Shown piece by piece: positions 16,938 to 25,993 of a stretch of 64,000 nucleotides of DNA. The notes beneath the pieces were generated by a model. The model ran no database searches, was not told the DNA's origin, and was given only the letters and a program-made list of their open reading frames with translations. Positions within the stretch are counted from its first letter, which is position 1; each line of letters starts with the position of its first letter. The position numbers and the translations under genes were made by a program. This DNA comes from CAVPWP01 sp050789285 (GTDB lineage: Bacteria; Pseudomonadota; Alphaproteobacteria; Rhodobacterales; Rhodobacteraceae), in contig NZ_JBOUVX010000003.1 of NCBI RefSeq assembly GCF_050789285.1, forward strand, positions 620,001 to 684,000. Reading direction: 5' to 3'.

Positions 16938-18458
16938 CTAGCCGGGGATCAGCCCCTCGGGCGTCAGCGTGAGATGACTGTTCACCGGCACGGAGGTCCA
17001 TTCCGACCACTCGCCACCGGGCCACAGGATGCGCGCTTCGGCCGCGGTGGCGGCGCCAAGCCCGAAGTGCACCGGCCCGGCCTGTCCGCCCGCGTGGCCG
17101 CCGCCCACCGTCACCTCGCGGGTCTGCACGCCTTGCGCGGTCCGCACCTCGATCCAGGCGCCGACAGCGCGGCTGTTGGGCCCGCTCATCCGCGGCTCGA
17201 CCGCCAGCCAGGTGCCCGTGCCTTCGGTCACGTTCTGCCACAGCTCCATCGGGGCGCGCCGGTTCAGCACCACAAGGTCAAGCCGCCCGTCGCCGTCGAA
17301 ATCGGCAAGCGCCGCCCCGCGCGACCGTTCGCCGGTGGCGATGCCGGCTTCGGCGGCGGCTTCCTTGAATGTCCCGTCCGCCTGCCCCATCAGCAGATTG
17401 TTCGGGTCGTGGATCGCGTTCGACGGCATCTGGTCGACGTTGCCCTTGGCGATGAAAAGATCGAGCCGCCCGTCGTTGTCGACATCGGCGAATTCCGCGT
17501 GCCAGCCGGTCGACGGGCGCCCGTCGTCGCCCACGAAGGGCCTGTGCGCGGTCGCGCCCACCTCGAACGGCGCGTTGCGCATGGTCCCGCCGTCGTTGAA
17601 TTGCAGCAGCTGGTCGCCCATCGACGTGAGCATCACCTCGGGCAGGCCGTCCCCGTTCAGGTCGCCGCTGGCGATGCCCATCCCCCACAGCGATACCTTC
17701 TGCCAGCCGTCGGACTCGGTCCGCGGGCCAAGGGGATCAAGCCGCCACATCTCTTCGAAGCCGCCACGCACGTAGTAGTGGCGGTCGTTCGAAATGCGCA
17801 GTTCCGGCGCGCCCGCCCGCGTCCAGTCGGAAATCAGCATCGATAGCGCGCAGAAGCCGGGGGACAGTTCCACGGGAGCGCCGAAGCGGCGGCCTTCGGG
17901 GCGGTGCAGTTCGTTGACGTCGCAGGCCTCGAACGGGCCGTCGGGATCCTTCAGATCGACGTAATTGCCGATGGCAAGCGTCGGCCAGTCGTTCGCGCCT
18001 TCCCAGGTCGCGGTGAAGGCGGTCGACCAGCGGTCGCCCGCGTCGAAGCCCCAGTCGGCGGTCACGTCGGCAAAGCCGCAGGCGCCGTCGCCCTTCAGGA
18101 TCAGGTTGGGTCCGACGCGCAGCACGACAAGGTCGATCGGCCCGTCGCCGTCGATGTCGATCGGATAGGCGCCCGTCACGCCGGTCAACGGTTCGATCGC
18201 CCCTTCGCGGAAGCTCAGGGGCGCGCCAGGTCCAGCGGTGTCGTTCACGAAAAGCCGCGCCGGGTTCTCGCCGCCGGCGGCGAAGATGTCGGGGCGCGCG
18301 TCGCCGTCGCAGTCGAAGACCGCGACCCCGCCGCCCACGAAATGCAGCCAGCCGCCGCCATAGACATGGCCGCCCGGCAAGCCCTCCGAGCGGTCGACGA
18401 AGGCGGGCCCGGCGACCGCCGGAGACGCGGCGAGCAGGACAAGAGGAAAAAGCTTCAT
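16938..18458 (-). CDS. exported FG-GAP/VCBS repeat protein with CRTAC1-like C-terminus
   Basis: The product has 506 residues. A signal peptide (MKLFPLVLLAASPAVA) is followed by beta-propeller repeats with calcium-loop motifs of the DxDxDG type: FDCDGDARPD, IDIDGDGPID, GDLNGDGLPE, ADVDNDGRLD and ADFDGDGRLD. The last 90 residues resemble the ASPIC/UnbV domain of CRTAC1 proteins (AVGAWIEVRT, then HFGLGAA). It is secreted or surface-located; ligand unknown. Its ATG overlaps the ROK regulator's TGA as ATGA, so it is translated from the regulator's transcript, an unusual partner for a xylose regulator. Confidence 0.82.
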   Translation of the reverse strand: MKLFPLVLLAASPAVAGPAFVDRSEGLPGGHVYGGGWLHFVGGGVAVFDCDGDARPDIFAAGGENPARLFVNDTAGPGAPLSFREGAIEPLTGVTGAYPIDIDGDGPIDLVVLRVGPNLILKGDGACGFADVTADWGFDAGDRWSTAFTATWEGANDWPTLAIGNYVDLKDPDGPFEACDVNELHRPEGRRFGAPVELSPGFCALSMLISDWTRAGAPELRISNDRHYYVRGGFEEMWRLDPLGPRTESDGWQKVSLWGMGIASGDLNGDGLPEVMLTSMGDQLLQFNDGGTMRNAPFEVGATAHRPFVGDDGRPSTGWHAEFADVDNDGRLDLFIAKGNVDQMPSNAIHDPNNLLMGQADGTFKEAAAEAGIATGERSRGAALADFDGDGRLDLVVLNRRAPMELWQNVTEGTGTWLAVEPRMSGPNSRAVGAWIEVRTAQGVQTREVTVGGGHAGGQAGPVHFGLGAATAAEARILWPGGEWSEWTSVPVNSHLTLTPEGLIPG

Positions 18459-19735
18459 TGCGCTGCGACCTCGCGTTGCTGCGACAGGCTGGCTTCCGTC
18501 ACCGACGACAACGCAAGCGCCGCCGCGCCATGCGCCCAGAGAAGGTCGCCCCAGGCATGCACTTCGATCGGCGGTACGGCGCGCCCGGCCTGAAGCACAA
18601 GGCTTTCCATCTCGGCCAGGGTATCGGCGGCATAAAGGTAATCGAAGCGCATCCGTTCCCCCGAAAGGATGATCAGCGCAGGGTCGAACAGGTTGACCAC
18701 GTTCGCAAGCCCCACCGCCAGGTAGCGCCCCGCGCGCCGGAAGATCGACCGCGCCGCGCCATTGCCGGCCTTGGCGTGGTCGTAAAGGCTTTCAAGCAGG
18801 ACGTGGTTCGGCCTGACGTCCTTGTGCATCCAGTTCAGAGCCACCGCCGCCTCGCGCACCAGCGCGTAGTCGGCGACATAGGCCTCGAGGCAGCCGCGCT
18901 GGCCGCAGCGGCACAGCGCCCCGTCAAGCTGGACCTTGATGTGACCCAGCTCCAGCCCCAAACCGTGCGAGCCGCGAAAAAGCCGGTGGTTCAGCACAAG
19001 GCCCATGCCCAGGCCATGTTCGATGGTGACGACGGCGAAATCCGCCATGTCCCGGCCCGCTCCGAACCACAGTTCGGCCAGCGCGACGAGGTTGGCGTCG
19101 TTGTCGATCGTCACCTCGAGGCCAAGCCGGTCTTGGGCGGCGGCGGCCAGCTTGACGCCCCGCTCCTCGAGGATGGGCGACCAGTGCACGAGGCCGTGGA
19201 AATTGTCGACGAAGCCGGGCACGCCGATGCCGAGGGCTGAAAGATCGCTGCGCGCCATTCCGGCGCGGTGACACACGCGCGTGAGAAGCCCGTCGGCGGC
19301 ATCGAGCAGCGTTTCGGCATCGCCCGGCCCCGGCACGTTCGGAATGGTTTCCGAGGCCACGAGGTTGCCGGCGAAATCGACGATGACGGCCGTGTGTTCG
19401 CGATCCGACAGCTTCATGCCGGCGACATGATGGGCGCCCGGGCAGACGCCCAGTGCCACGGGCGGGCGCCCGCGCGTGGCGTCGGCGGCCTCGACCGGCA
19501 CCGAGATCTCTTCCAGATAGCCGGCCCGGATCAGTTCGGACGTCACCGCGGTGACGGTGGCGGGACTGACCCCCAATTCCTTCGCCACCTGCACCCGCGG
19601 CATGAATCCGGCCGCGCGGACCCGTTCGAAGACCTGCTGGCGCAGGGGGCGCATCGCCTCGGACAAGGGCGCGATTCGGGGGCCGCAGCCGCGCGGAACG
19701 GCAGCCGAATCGCCCGGGCCCTCCCGCCGACGCAT
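18455..19735 (-). CDS. xylR: ROK-family transcriptional regulator of the xylose operon (XylR)
   Basis: The product has 426 residues. ATG 19735 is chosen over a GTG at 19744 because GGGAGGTG, 7 bases upstream of the ATG, contains that GTG. The N-terminal winged helix (residues 30-75, VAKELGVSPATVTAVTSELI) precedes a ROK sugar-kinase-like domain with IGVPGFVDN, DNDANLVALAE and the zinc motif CRCGQRGCLEAY (about residue 275). ROK repressors of this kind bind sugar directly. It is divergent from xylF, so it very likely represses xylFHGBA and is relieved by xylose. Alternative: a regulator for a related pentose. Confidence 0.87.
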   Translation of the reverse strand: MRRREGPGDSAAVPRGCGPRIAPLSEAMRPLRQQVFERVRAAGFMPRVQVAKELGVSPATVTAVTSELIRAGYLEEISVPVEAADATRGRPPVALGVCPGAHHVAGMKLSDREHTAVIVDFAGNLVASETIPNVPGPGDAETLLDAADGLLTRVCHRAGMARSDLSALGIGVPGFVDNFHGLVHWSPILEERGVKLAAAAQDRLGLEVTIDNDANLVALAELWFGAGRDMADFAVVTIEHGLGMGLVLNHRLFRGSHGLGLELGHIKVQLDGALCRCGQRGCLEAYVADYALVREAAVALNWMHKDVRPNHVLLESLYDHAKAGNGAARSIFRRAGRYLAVGLANVVNLFDPALIILSGERMRFDYLYAADTLAEMESLVLQAGRAVPPIEVHAWGDLLWAHGAAALALSSVTEASLSQQREVAAQ

Positions 19736-19948
19736 ATAATTCACCTCCCAAACAAAAGACGCCGAATGTTATTCTTCTGACGCCGCCATCCACGCAGACC
19801 ATGGCCAATGACCGATGGCAAAGGATGCAGTTCGAGTATTGCGGCGCATTATTATTTTGACAACCGAATTTATTGAGGCATGCTGCGCTCACTCCGGCGA
19901 TTCCGCCGGGAGGCCCCGTCGAGGGCCGGTTTCAGGGAGGAACTACCA
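19736..19948. promoter_or_regulatory. divergent xylR-xylF control region
   Basis: 213 bases with an AT-rich stretch (about 19840-19875) standing out from the GC-rich surroundings. TTGACA at 19857-19862 is a good -35 for xylF; the expected -10 around 19880 is weak. AT-rich elements of the form TTATTnTTnTGA occur at 19769 and 19849 and may be ROK operator halves. The xylF ribosome site AGGGAGG is at 19934-19940. Confidence 0.5.
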
Positions 19949-20977
19949 ATGAAGAGGAGAACGCTTCTCGCTACGGCGATGGCGGCAACCTGCCTCACCG
20001 CCCCTGCCTTCGCGCAGGACATCAACGTGTGCGTGAGCTGGTCGAATTTCCAGGAAGAGCGCTGGCGGACGGACGAAGCGGCGATCAAGGGCGCACTCGA
20101 TGCGGCCGGGGCGAGCTACAGCTCGGCCGACGCGCAGGGCTCGGCTGCCAAGCAGTTGACCGACATCGAATCGCTTATCGGCCAGGGCTGCAGCGCGATC
20201 ATCATCCTTGCGATGGACAAGGACGCGATCGGCCCCGCCGTTGACGCCGCCGCCGCCGAAGGCATTCCGGTCATCGGCTACGACCGACTGATCGAGGATC
20301 CGCGCGCCTTCTACCTGACGTTCGACAACAAGGGCGTGGGCCGGATCATCGCGCAGACGATCTTCGACATCGTCCCCGAGGGCAACTACGCCATCATCAA
20401 GGGCGACCCGGGTGACCCGAACGCGGGCTTCCTGCGCGAAGGGATGGAAGAAGTCATCGGCCAGGCCGTTGCCGACGGCAAGATCACCATCGTCGGCGAA
20501 GCCTTCACCAACGGCTGGGTGCCTGACAACGCGCAGGCAAACATGGAGCAGATCCTGACCGCCGCCAACAACGACGTCGATGCCGTGCTTGCCCAGAACG
20601 ACGGCATGGCGGGCGGCGCGATCGCGGCGCTTGCGGCCCAGGGCCTGAACATCCCGATCGGCGGCCAGGACGGCGACCTCGCCGCGCTGAACCGTGTCGC
20701 GCGCGGCTCTCAGACCGTTTCGGTCTGGAAGAACTCGCGCGAGCTTGGCAAGGCCGCAGGCGAGATCGCGGTTGCCCTCGCGGGCGGCACGGCGATGGAT
20801 GCCATCCCCGGCGCGATCAAGTTCTCGGGCGGCGAAAAGGGCGTGGAGATGAATGCCATCCTCCTGTCCCCCACGCCGATCACGAAGGACAACCTGAACG
20901 TCGCGATCGAGGCGGGCCACATCTCGAAAGAGCAGGCCTGTGAAGGTGCCATGCCCGGCGTCGCCGGCTGCGAATGA
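19949..20977 (+). CDS. xylF: xylose ABC transporter, periplasmic binding protein
   Basis: The product has 342 residues from ATG 19949 with AGGGAGG upstream; a 23-codon extension to 19880 would spoil the signal peptide. Residues 1-23 (KRRTLLATAMAATCL...AFA) form the signal. The mature part is a type I (D-ribose-like) periplasmic fold: VSWSNFQEERW at the sugar site, IIILAMDKDAIGPAV, GYDRLIEDPR and AQNDGMAGGAIAAL, all seen in XylF. It binds D-xylose in the periplasm and hands it to XylHG. It is the first gene of the operon and is followed by a stable hairpin that probably keeps its message in excess. Confidence 0.93.
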   Translation: MKRRTLLATAMAATCLTAPAFAQDINVCVSWSNFQEERWRTDEAAIKGALDAAGASYSSADAQGSAAKQLTDIESLIGQGCSAIIILAMDKDAIGPAVDAAAAEGIPVIGYDRLIEDPRAFYLTFDNKGVGRIIAQTIFDIVPEGNYAIIKGDPGDPNAGFLREGMEEVIGQAVADGKITIVGEAFTNGWVPDNAQANMEQILTAANNDVDAVLAQNDGMAGGAIAALAAQGLNIPIGGQDGDLAALNRVARGSQTVSVWKNSRELGKAAGEIAVALAGGTAMDAIPGAIKFSGGEKGVEMNAILLSPTPITKDNLNVAIEAGHISKEQACEGAMPGVAGCE

Positions 20978-20994
20978 TCGCCTGACCGGATCGG

Positions 20995-21019
20995 CCGGGC
21001 TCCGCAGCGCGGGGCCCGG
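20995..21019 (+). terminator. GC-rich hairpin after xylF (mRNA stabiliser or attenuator)
   Basis: CCGGGC-T-CCGC pairs with GCGG-G-GCCCGG around an AGC loop; the central T-G is a wobble. No T-run follows, so full termination is unlikely. Such hairpins behind binding-protein genes commonly protect the upstream message and limit permease expression. Confidence 0.6.
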
Positions 21020-21087
21020 CGTCCTTCCCGTGCGCGGGCCGTGATGGCCTGCGCACTCTCCTCTGCATTCCGGACGGAGAGGCTTCG

Positions 21088-22398
21088 ATGGCCCAGCAGA
21101 CTACCAACGTCGACCCCTCGGTGGGTTCGCTCACGCGCTTTTTGCGCGCCACGGAAATCGACACGCGCCTGCTTGGCATGGTCGCGGCGCTTCTTCTCAT
21201 CTGGGTGGGCTTTCACCTCTACGGGGTGATCGTGAATGGCAACGGCGCCTTCCTGACCCCCCGGAACCTCTGGAACATCTCGGTCCAGACCGCGTCGGTC
21301 GGCATCATGGCCTGCGGCATGGTCCTTGTGATCATCACCCGGCACATCGACCTTTCGGTCGGCTCGATGCTGGGCTTCTGCGCGATGATGATGGGGATGT
21401 TCCAGGTCGAGTGGTATCCCCAGCTCGTTGGCCTCGGGCACCCGTCCATCGTGGTGCTGACCATCCTTCTGGGGCTCACGGTCGGCACGCTGATCGGGGC
21501 CTTTCACGGCTGGCTCATCGCCTATCGCGGCATTCCCGCGTTCATCGTCACGCTGGGTGGCCTGCTTGTCTGGCGCGGCGCGGCGTTCCTTCTGGCGTCG
21601 GGGCGCACGATCTCTCCGGTCGACCGCACCTTTTCGCTGCTCGGCGGCGGGCCCTACGGGTCGATCGGGGCCGTGGGGTCGTGGATCGTCGGCCTTGTCG
21701 GCTGTGTGGCGGTCCTGTGGATGCTGGCGTCGGGGCGTCGCAACCGCCATCGGCATGACTTCCCGCAACGGCCCATGTGGGCCGAGTATGTCCTTGCCGC
21801 CCTGGGCTGCGGGATCTGCATCGGGGTCACGCTTCTGGTGAATGCCTATCCTTGGCCCAAGGGCATCATCCAGCAATACGCCGCGGCTAACGACATCACC
21901 GTGCCGCCCGAGGGGCTGTTCATCAGCCACGGCTTCGCGATCCCGGTGCTGATCCTTCTCGGCGTCGCGGTGGTGATGAGCCTGGTGATGGCGCGCACCC
22001 GCTTCGGCCGGTACATCTACGCCATCGGCGGCAACCCGGACGCAGCCCTTCTTGCCGGTATCAACGTCAAGTGGATGACGGTCAAGGTCTTCGCGCTGAT
22101 GGGCTTCCTGACGGGCCTTTCAGCCGTCGTCGCCTCGGCGCGCCTGAACTCGGCCACCAACGCCCTTGGCACGCTGGACGAGCTTTACGTCATCGCCGCC
22201 GCGGTGATCGGGGGAACGTCGCTGGCCGGAGGCGTGGGCACGATCTATGGCGCGGTGCTTGGCGCGCTCGTCATGCAGTCGCTGCAGTCGGGGATGGTGC
22301 TGATCGGCTTCGACGCGGCGATGCAGAACATCGTGGTCGGCGTGGTGCTCGTGCTCGCCGTCTACATCGACCAGATCTACCGCAAGCGCGCGAAGTGA
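21088..22398 (+). CDS. xylH: xylose ABC transporter permease
   Basis: The product has 436 residues from ATG 21088 with GGAGAGG upstream. It is a multi-pass inner-membrane protein of the ribose/xylose permease family with IITRHIDLSVGSMLGF and IPAFIVTLGGLLVWRG, the hallmark segments of BPD_transp_2 proteins, and AIGGNPDAALLAGI on the cytoplasmic loop. An insert of about 60 residues between membrane segments (around 205-270) is typical for XylH relative to RbsC. It forms the channel for D-xylose with XylG as motor. Confidence 0.93.
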   Translation: MAQQTTNVDPSVGSLTRFLRATEIDTRLLGMVAALLLIWVGFHLYGVIVNGNGAFLTPRNLWNISVQTASVGIMACGMVLVIITRHIDLSVGSMLGFCAMMMGMFQVEWYPQLVGLGHPSIVVLTILLGLTVGTLIGAFHGWLIAYRGIPAFIVTLGGLLVWRGAAFLLASGRTISPVDRTFSLLGGGPYGSIGAVGSWIVGLVGCVAVLWMLASGRRNRHRHDFPQRPMWAEYVLAALGCGICIGVTLLVNAYPWPKGIIQQYAAANDITVPPEGLFISHGFAIPVLILLGVAVVMSLVMARTRFGRYIYAIGGNPDAALLAGINVKWMTVKVFALMGFLTGLSAVVASARLNSATNALGTLDELYVIAAAVIGGTSLAGGVGTIYGAVLGALVMQSLQSGMVLIGFDAAMQNIVVGVVLVLAVYIDQIYRKRAK

Positions 22399-22409
22399 AG
22401 GAGGCCACG

Positions 22410-23180
22410 ATGCGGACCACAGCAAAATCGGAAACGCCCCTGGTCGAGTTGCGCGACATCTCGATCGCCTTCGGCGGCATCAAGGCGGTCGACCACGTCA
22501 CCGTCGACCTTTACCCCGGCGAGGTCGTCGGCCTTCTGGGCCACAACGGCGCGGGCAAGTCGACGCTGATCAAGTGCCTGTCGGGCGCCTACAGGATGGA
22601 TTCGGGCCAGATCCTCATCAACGGCAAGCCCGTCACCATCAACACCCCGCGCGACGCGCGAAAATACAACATCGAGACGATCTACCAGACGCTCGCGCTG
22701 GCCGACAATCTCGATGCGGCCTCGAACCTGTTTCTGGGGCGCGAGATCGTGACGCCCCTTGGCATGGTCGACGACGCCGCGATGGAGGCGGAGACGCGCA
22801 AGATCATGGGGCGTCTCAACCCCAACTTCCGCAAGTTCTCGGCCCCTGTCTCGGCCCTGTCGGGCGGTCAGCGCCAGTCGGTCGCGATCGCGCGGGCGGT
22901 CTACTTCAACGCCAAGATCCTGATCATGGACGAGCCCACCGCGGCGCTTGGCCCGCAGGAAACGCAGATGGTTGCCGAACTGATCGACGAGCTGAAGCGG
23001 CAGGGCCTTGGCATCTTCCTCATCGACCACGACGTGCACCAGGTGAAGAACCTGTGCGACCGTGCGGCGGTGATGAAGAACGGCCAGCTGATCGGCGTCG
23101 TCAAGGTCGACGAGGTGACCGAGGATGACATCCTCGCCATGATCATCGCGGGAAAGAAACCCGAACACCTGGCGGCGTGA
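22410..23180 (+). CDS. xylG: xylose ABC transporter ATPase, single-domain
   Basis: The product has 256 residues from ATG 22410 with AAGGAGG upstream. It has one nucleotide-binding domain: Walker A GHNGAGKST, signature LSGGQRQ, Walker B ILIMDEPTAALG and H-loop LIDHDVH. E. coli XylG is a tandem two-domain ATPase of about 500 residues; the single-domain form, which must dimerise, is usual in alphaproteobacterial xylose and fructose importers. Its TGA overlaps the xylB ATG by one base. Confidence 0.92.
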   Translation: MRTTAKSETPLVELRDISIAFGGIKAVDHVTVDLYPGEVVGLLGHNGAGKSTLIKCLSGAYRMDSGQILINGKPVTINTPRDARKYNIETIYQTLALADNLDAASNLFLGREIVTPLGMVDDAAMEAETRKIMGRLNPNFRKFSAPVSALSGGQRQSVAIARAVYFNAKILIMDEPTAALGPQETQMVAELIDELKRQGLGIFLIDHDVHQVKNLCDRAAVMKNGQLIGVVKVDEVTEDDILAMIIAGKKPEHLAA

Positions 23181-24616
23181 TGTACCTTGGACTGGACCTC
23201 GGGACCTCGGGACTGAAGGGCCTTCTGATCGACGACCGGCAAGCCGTCATCGCCGAGGCGACGGCGCCGCTGTCGGTCAGCCGCCCCCACGACGGGTGGT
23301 CCGAACAGACCCCGGCAGACTGGATCGCCGCGGCCGAGGCGGTGCTTGACGCGCTTGCCGCCGAGACCGCGCTTGGGGCGGTGCGCGGCATCGGCCTGTC
23401 GGGCCAGATGCACGGGGCGACACTTCTTGACGCCTCCGACGAGGTGCTGCGGCCCTGCATCCTGTGGAACGACACCCGCAGCCACGTCGAGGCCGCGGCG
23501 ATGGATGCCGACCCGGCCTGGCGGCGGATCAGCGGCAATGTCGTCTTTCCCGGGTTCACCGCACCGAAGCTTGCCTGGGTGAAGGCGCACGAGCCCGCGG
23601 TGTTCGCGCGCGTGGCGCGGGTGCTTCTGCCCAAGGACTACCTCAGGCTCTGGCTGACCGGCAGTCACGTGGCCGAGATGTCGGATGCCGCCGGGACCGG
23701 CTGGCTCGACACCGGGGCGCGGGACTGGTCGGACGACCTTTTGGCGCGCTCGGGGCTGTCGCGCGACGCCATGCCCCGTCTCGTCGAAGGCTCGGACGTC
23801 TCGGGCACCATCCGGCCCGAACTTGCGCGGCGCTGGGGCCTGCCGGTGACGGCCGTGGTCGCGGGAGGCGGCGGGGACAACGCCGCCTCGGCCATCGGCA
23901 TGGGCGTCGTCAAGGCGGGACAGGCCTTCGTGTCGCTGGGCACCTCGGGCGTGCTTTTCGCCGCCAACGACGGCTATCGCCCCGCCCCCGAGACGGCGGT
24001 GCACACCTTCTGCCACGCCCTGCCCGGCACCTGGCACCAGATGGGCGTGATCCTGGCCGCGACCGATGCCTTGAACTGGTTCGCCGGCATCGCCGGTCAG
24101 GATGCCGCGCATCTGACCGCCGACCTCGGGGTGTTGCGGGGCCCGGGGCGGACGCTGTTCCTGCCCTACCTCGGGGGCGAGCGCACGCCGCTCAACAGCG
24201 CCGCGATCCGCGGCGCCTTCCTGGGCCTCGAACACGCGACCGACCGCGCGGCGGCGACCCGCGCGGTGCTGGAAGGCGTGGCCTTCGCGCTGGCCGACTG
24301 CCGCGACGCGCTGGCCGCCACCGGCACACGGATCGACAGCCTTGTCGCGGTGGGCGGCGGGTCACGGTCGGACTACTGGCTGTCGGTCATCGCGACCGTG
24401 CTTGGCACGCCCCTGTCGATCCCCGAGGCAGGCGATTTCGGCGCGGCCTTCGGCGCGGCGCGACTGGGAATGATGGCCGCGACCGGCGACACCGCGCTGG
24501 CCACGCCGCCACGCATCACCCGCACGGTCGATCCCGACCCAACCCTTTCTGCCGCCTTCGAGGCCGGACACGCGCGCTACCGCGCGGCCGCCAAAGCGAT
24601 CCTGGAGCTCTCATGA
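23180..24616 (+). CDS. xylB: xylulokinase
   Basis: The product has 478 residues. ATG 23180 is chosen over GTG 23177 because it forms the TGATG junction with xylG. It is a FGGY-family kinase: GLDLGTSGLKGLLID (phosphate 1), GLSGQMHGA (substrate), AGGGGDNAASAIG (catalytic Asp region) and VAVGGGSRSDYW (adenosine). It phosphorylates D-xylulose to xylulose-5-phosphate, which enters the pentose phosphate pathway. The gene overlaps xylA as ATGA. Confidence 0.93.
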   Translation: MYLGLDLGTSGLKGLLIDDRQAVIAEATAPLSVSRPHDGWSEQTPADWIAAAEAVLDALAAETALGAVRGIGLSGQMHGATLLDASDEVLRPCILWNDTRSHVEAAAMDADPAWRRISGNVVFPGFTAPKLAWVKAHEPAVFARVARVLLPKDYLRLWLTGSHVAEMSDAAGTGWLDTGARDWSDDLLARSGLSRDAMPRLVEGSDVSGTIRPELARRWGLPVTAVVAGGGGDNAASAIGMGVVKAGQAFVSLGTSGVLFAANDGYRPAPETAVHTFCHALPGTWHQMGVILAATDALNWFAGIAGQDAAHLTADLGVLRGPGRTLFLPYLGGERTPLNSAAIRGAFLGLEHATDRAAATRAVLEGVAFALADCRDALAATGTRIDSLVAVGGGSRSDYWLSVIATVLGTPLSIPEAGDFGAAFGAARLGMMAATGDTALATPPRITRTVDPDPTLSAAFEAGHARYRAAAKAILELS

Positions 24617-25914
24617 CCGATTTCTTCCGCGACATTCCCCATATCCGCTATGAGGGCCCCGAGACCGACAACGAGTTCGCCTTCCGCCACTACAACCCCG
24701 ACGAGGTGGTGATGGGCAAGCGGATGGAGGATCACCTGCGCTTCGCGGTGGCCTACTGGCACAGCTTCGCCTGGCCGGGCGGCGACCCCTTCGGCGGGCA
24801 GACCTTCGACCGGCCGTGGTTCGGCGACACGATGGACCTGGCGAAGCTGAAGGCCGACGTGGCCTTCGAGATGTTCGCGATCCTCGGCCAGCCCTTCTTC
24901 TGCTTTCACGACGCCGACGTGCGGCCCGAAGGCGCGTCCTTCGCGGACTCGACCGCGCGGCTTGACGAGATCGTCGATTACTTCGCGGCGAAGATGGAGA
25001 CGTCGAAGACACGCCTTCTGTGGGGCACGGCGAACCTTTTCACGCATCGCCGCTTCATGTCCGGGGCCGCGACCAACCCCGACCCCGAGGTCTTCGCCTA
25101 TGCCGGCGCGACCGTGAAATCCTGCATCGACGCGACGCACCGGCTGGGCGGGCGGAACTATGTGCTGTGGGGCGGGCGCGAAGGCTACGAGACGCTGCTG
25201 AACACCGACCTCGGGCGCGAGCGCGAGCAGGCCGGGCGGTTCCTGTCGATGGTCGTCGACTACAAGCACCGCATCGGCTTCAAGGGCGCGATCCTGATCG
25301 AGCCGAAGCCGCAGGAACCCTCGAAGCACCAGTACGACTATGACGTCGCCACGGTCTATGGCTTCCTCAAGGACTTCGGCCTTGAAAAGGAAGTGAAGGT
25401 CAACATCGAACAGGGCCACGCCATCCTTGCGGGCCACAGCTTCGAGCACGAGATCGCGCTGGCCGCGTCGCTTGGCATCTTCGGGTCGATCGACATGAAC
25501 CGGAACGATTATCAGTCGGGCTGGGACACCGACCAGTTCCCGAACAACCACGCCGAAAAGGCGCTGGCCTTCTACGAGATCCTGCGCGCGGGCGGCTACA
25601 CCACCGGCGGCACCAACTTCGACGCCAAGATCCGCCGCCAGTCGCTTGATCCCGCCGACCTGATCCTGGCCCATGTGGGCGGCATGGACACCTGCGCGCG
25701 CGCCTTCAAGGCGGCGGCGGCGATGCTTCAGGATGGCACGCTGGAACGGCTGCGCACCGAACGCTATGCGGGCTGGGATACGGCCGAAGGCAAGGCCGCG
25801 CTGACCGGCACGCTCGAGGATCTCGAGGCGCGCGTGATCAAGGGCGCCCTGAACCCGCAGCCCCGTTCGGGCCGGCAGGAGCGGCTTGAGAACCTCGTCA
25901 ACCGCTTCGTCTGA
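24613..25914 (+). CDS. xylA: xylose isomerase
   Basis: The product has 433 residues and overlaps xylB by four bases. It converts D-xylose to D-xylulose. The class II-type TIM barrel shows CFHDADVRPEG (catalytic His and Asp), LIEPKPQEPSKHQYD (metal Glu and Lys), NIEQGHA and IDMNRNDYQ (metal Asp). It is the last gene of xylFHGBA. The uvrB gene converges 79 bases further on, with no obvious T-tailed terminator between them. Confidence 0.95.
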   Translation: MTDFFRDIPHIRYEGPETDNEFAFRHYNPDEVVMGKRMEDHLRFAVAYWHSFAWPGGDPFGGQTFDRPWFGDTMDLAKLKADVAFEMFAILGQPFFCFHDADVRPEGASFADSTARLDEIVDYFAAKMETSKTRLLWGTANLFTHRRFMSGAATNPDPEVFAYAGATVKSCIDATHRLGGRNYVLWGGREGYETLLNTDLGREREQAGRFLSMVVDYKHRIGFKGAILIEPKPQEPSKHQYDYDVATVYGFLKDFGLEKEVKVNIEQGHAILAGHSFEHEIALAASLGIFGSIDMNRNDYQSGWDTDQFPNNHAEKALAFYEILRAGGYTTGGTNFDAKIRRQSLDPADLILAHVGGMDTCARAFKAAAAMLQDGTLERLRTERYAGWDTAEGKAALTGTLEDLEARVIKGALNPQPRSGRQERLENLVNRFV

Positions 25915-25993
25915 GGGCGGTGTCGCCCGGATTGGCCGCGCCGCACGGACGGTGCAAACCTGCCTTTGGGTAGGGGACCGGGGACGGGATTGA

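Noticed and set aside
19880..19948. Upstream in-frame ATG for xylF at 19880
   Set aside because: It would place a charged 23-residue segment before the signal peptide, and the AGGGAGG ribosome site lies before ATG 19949.
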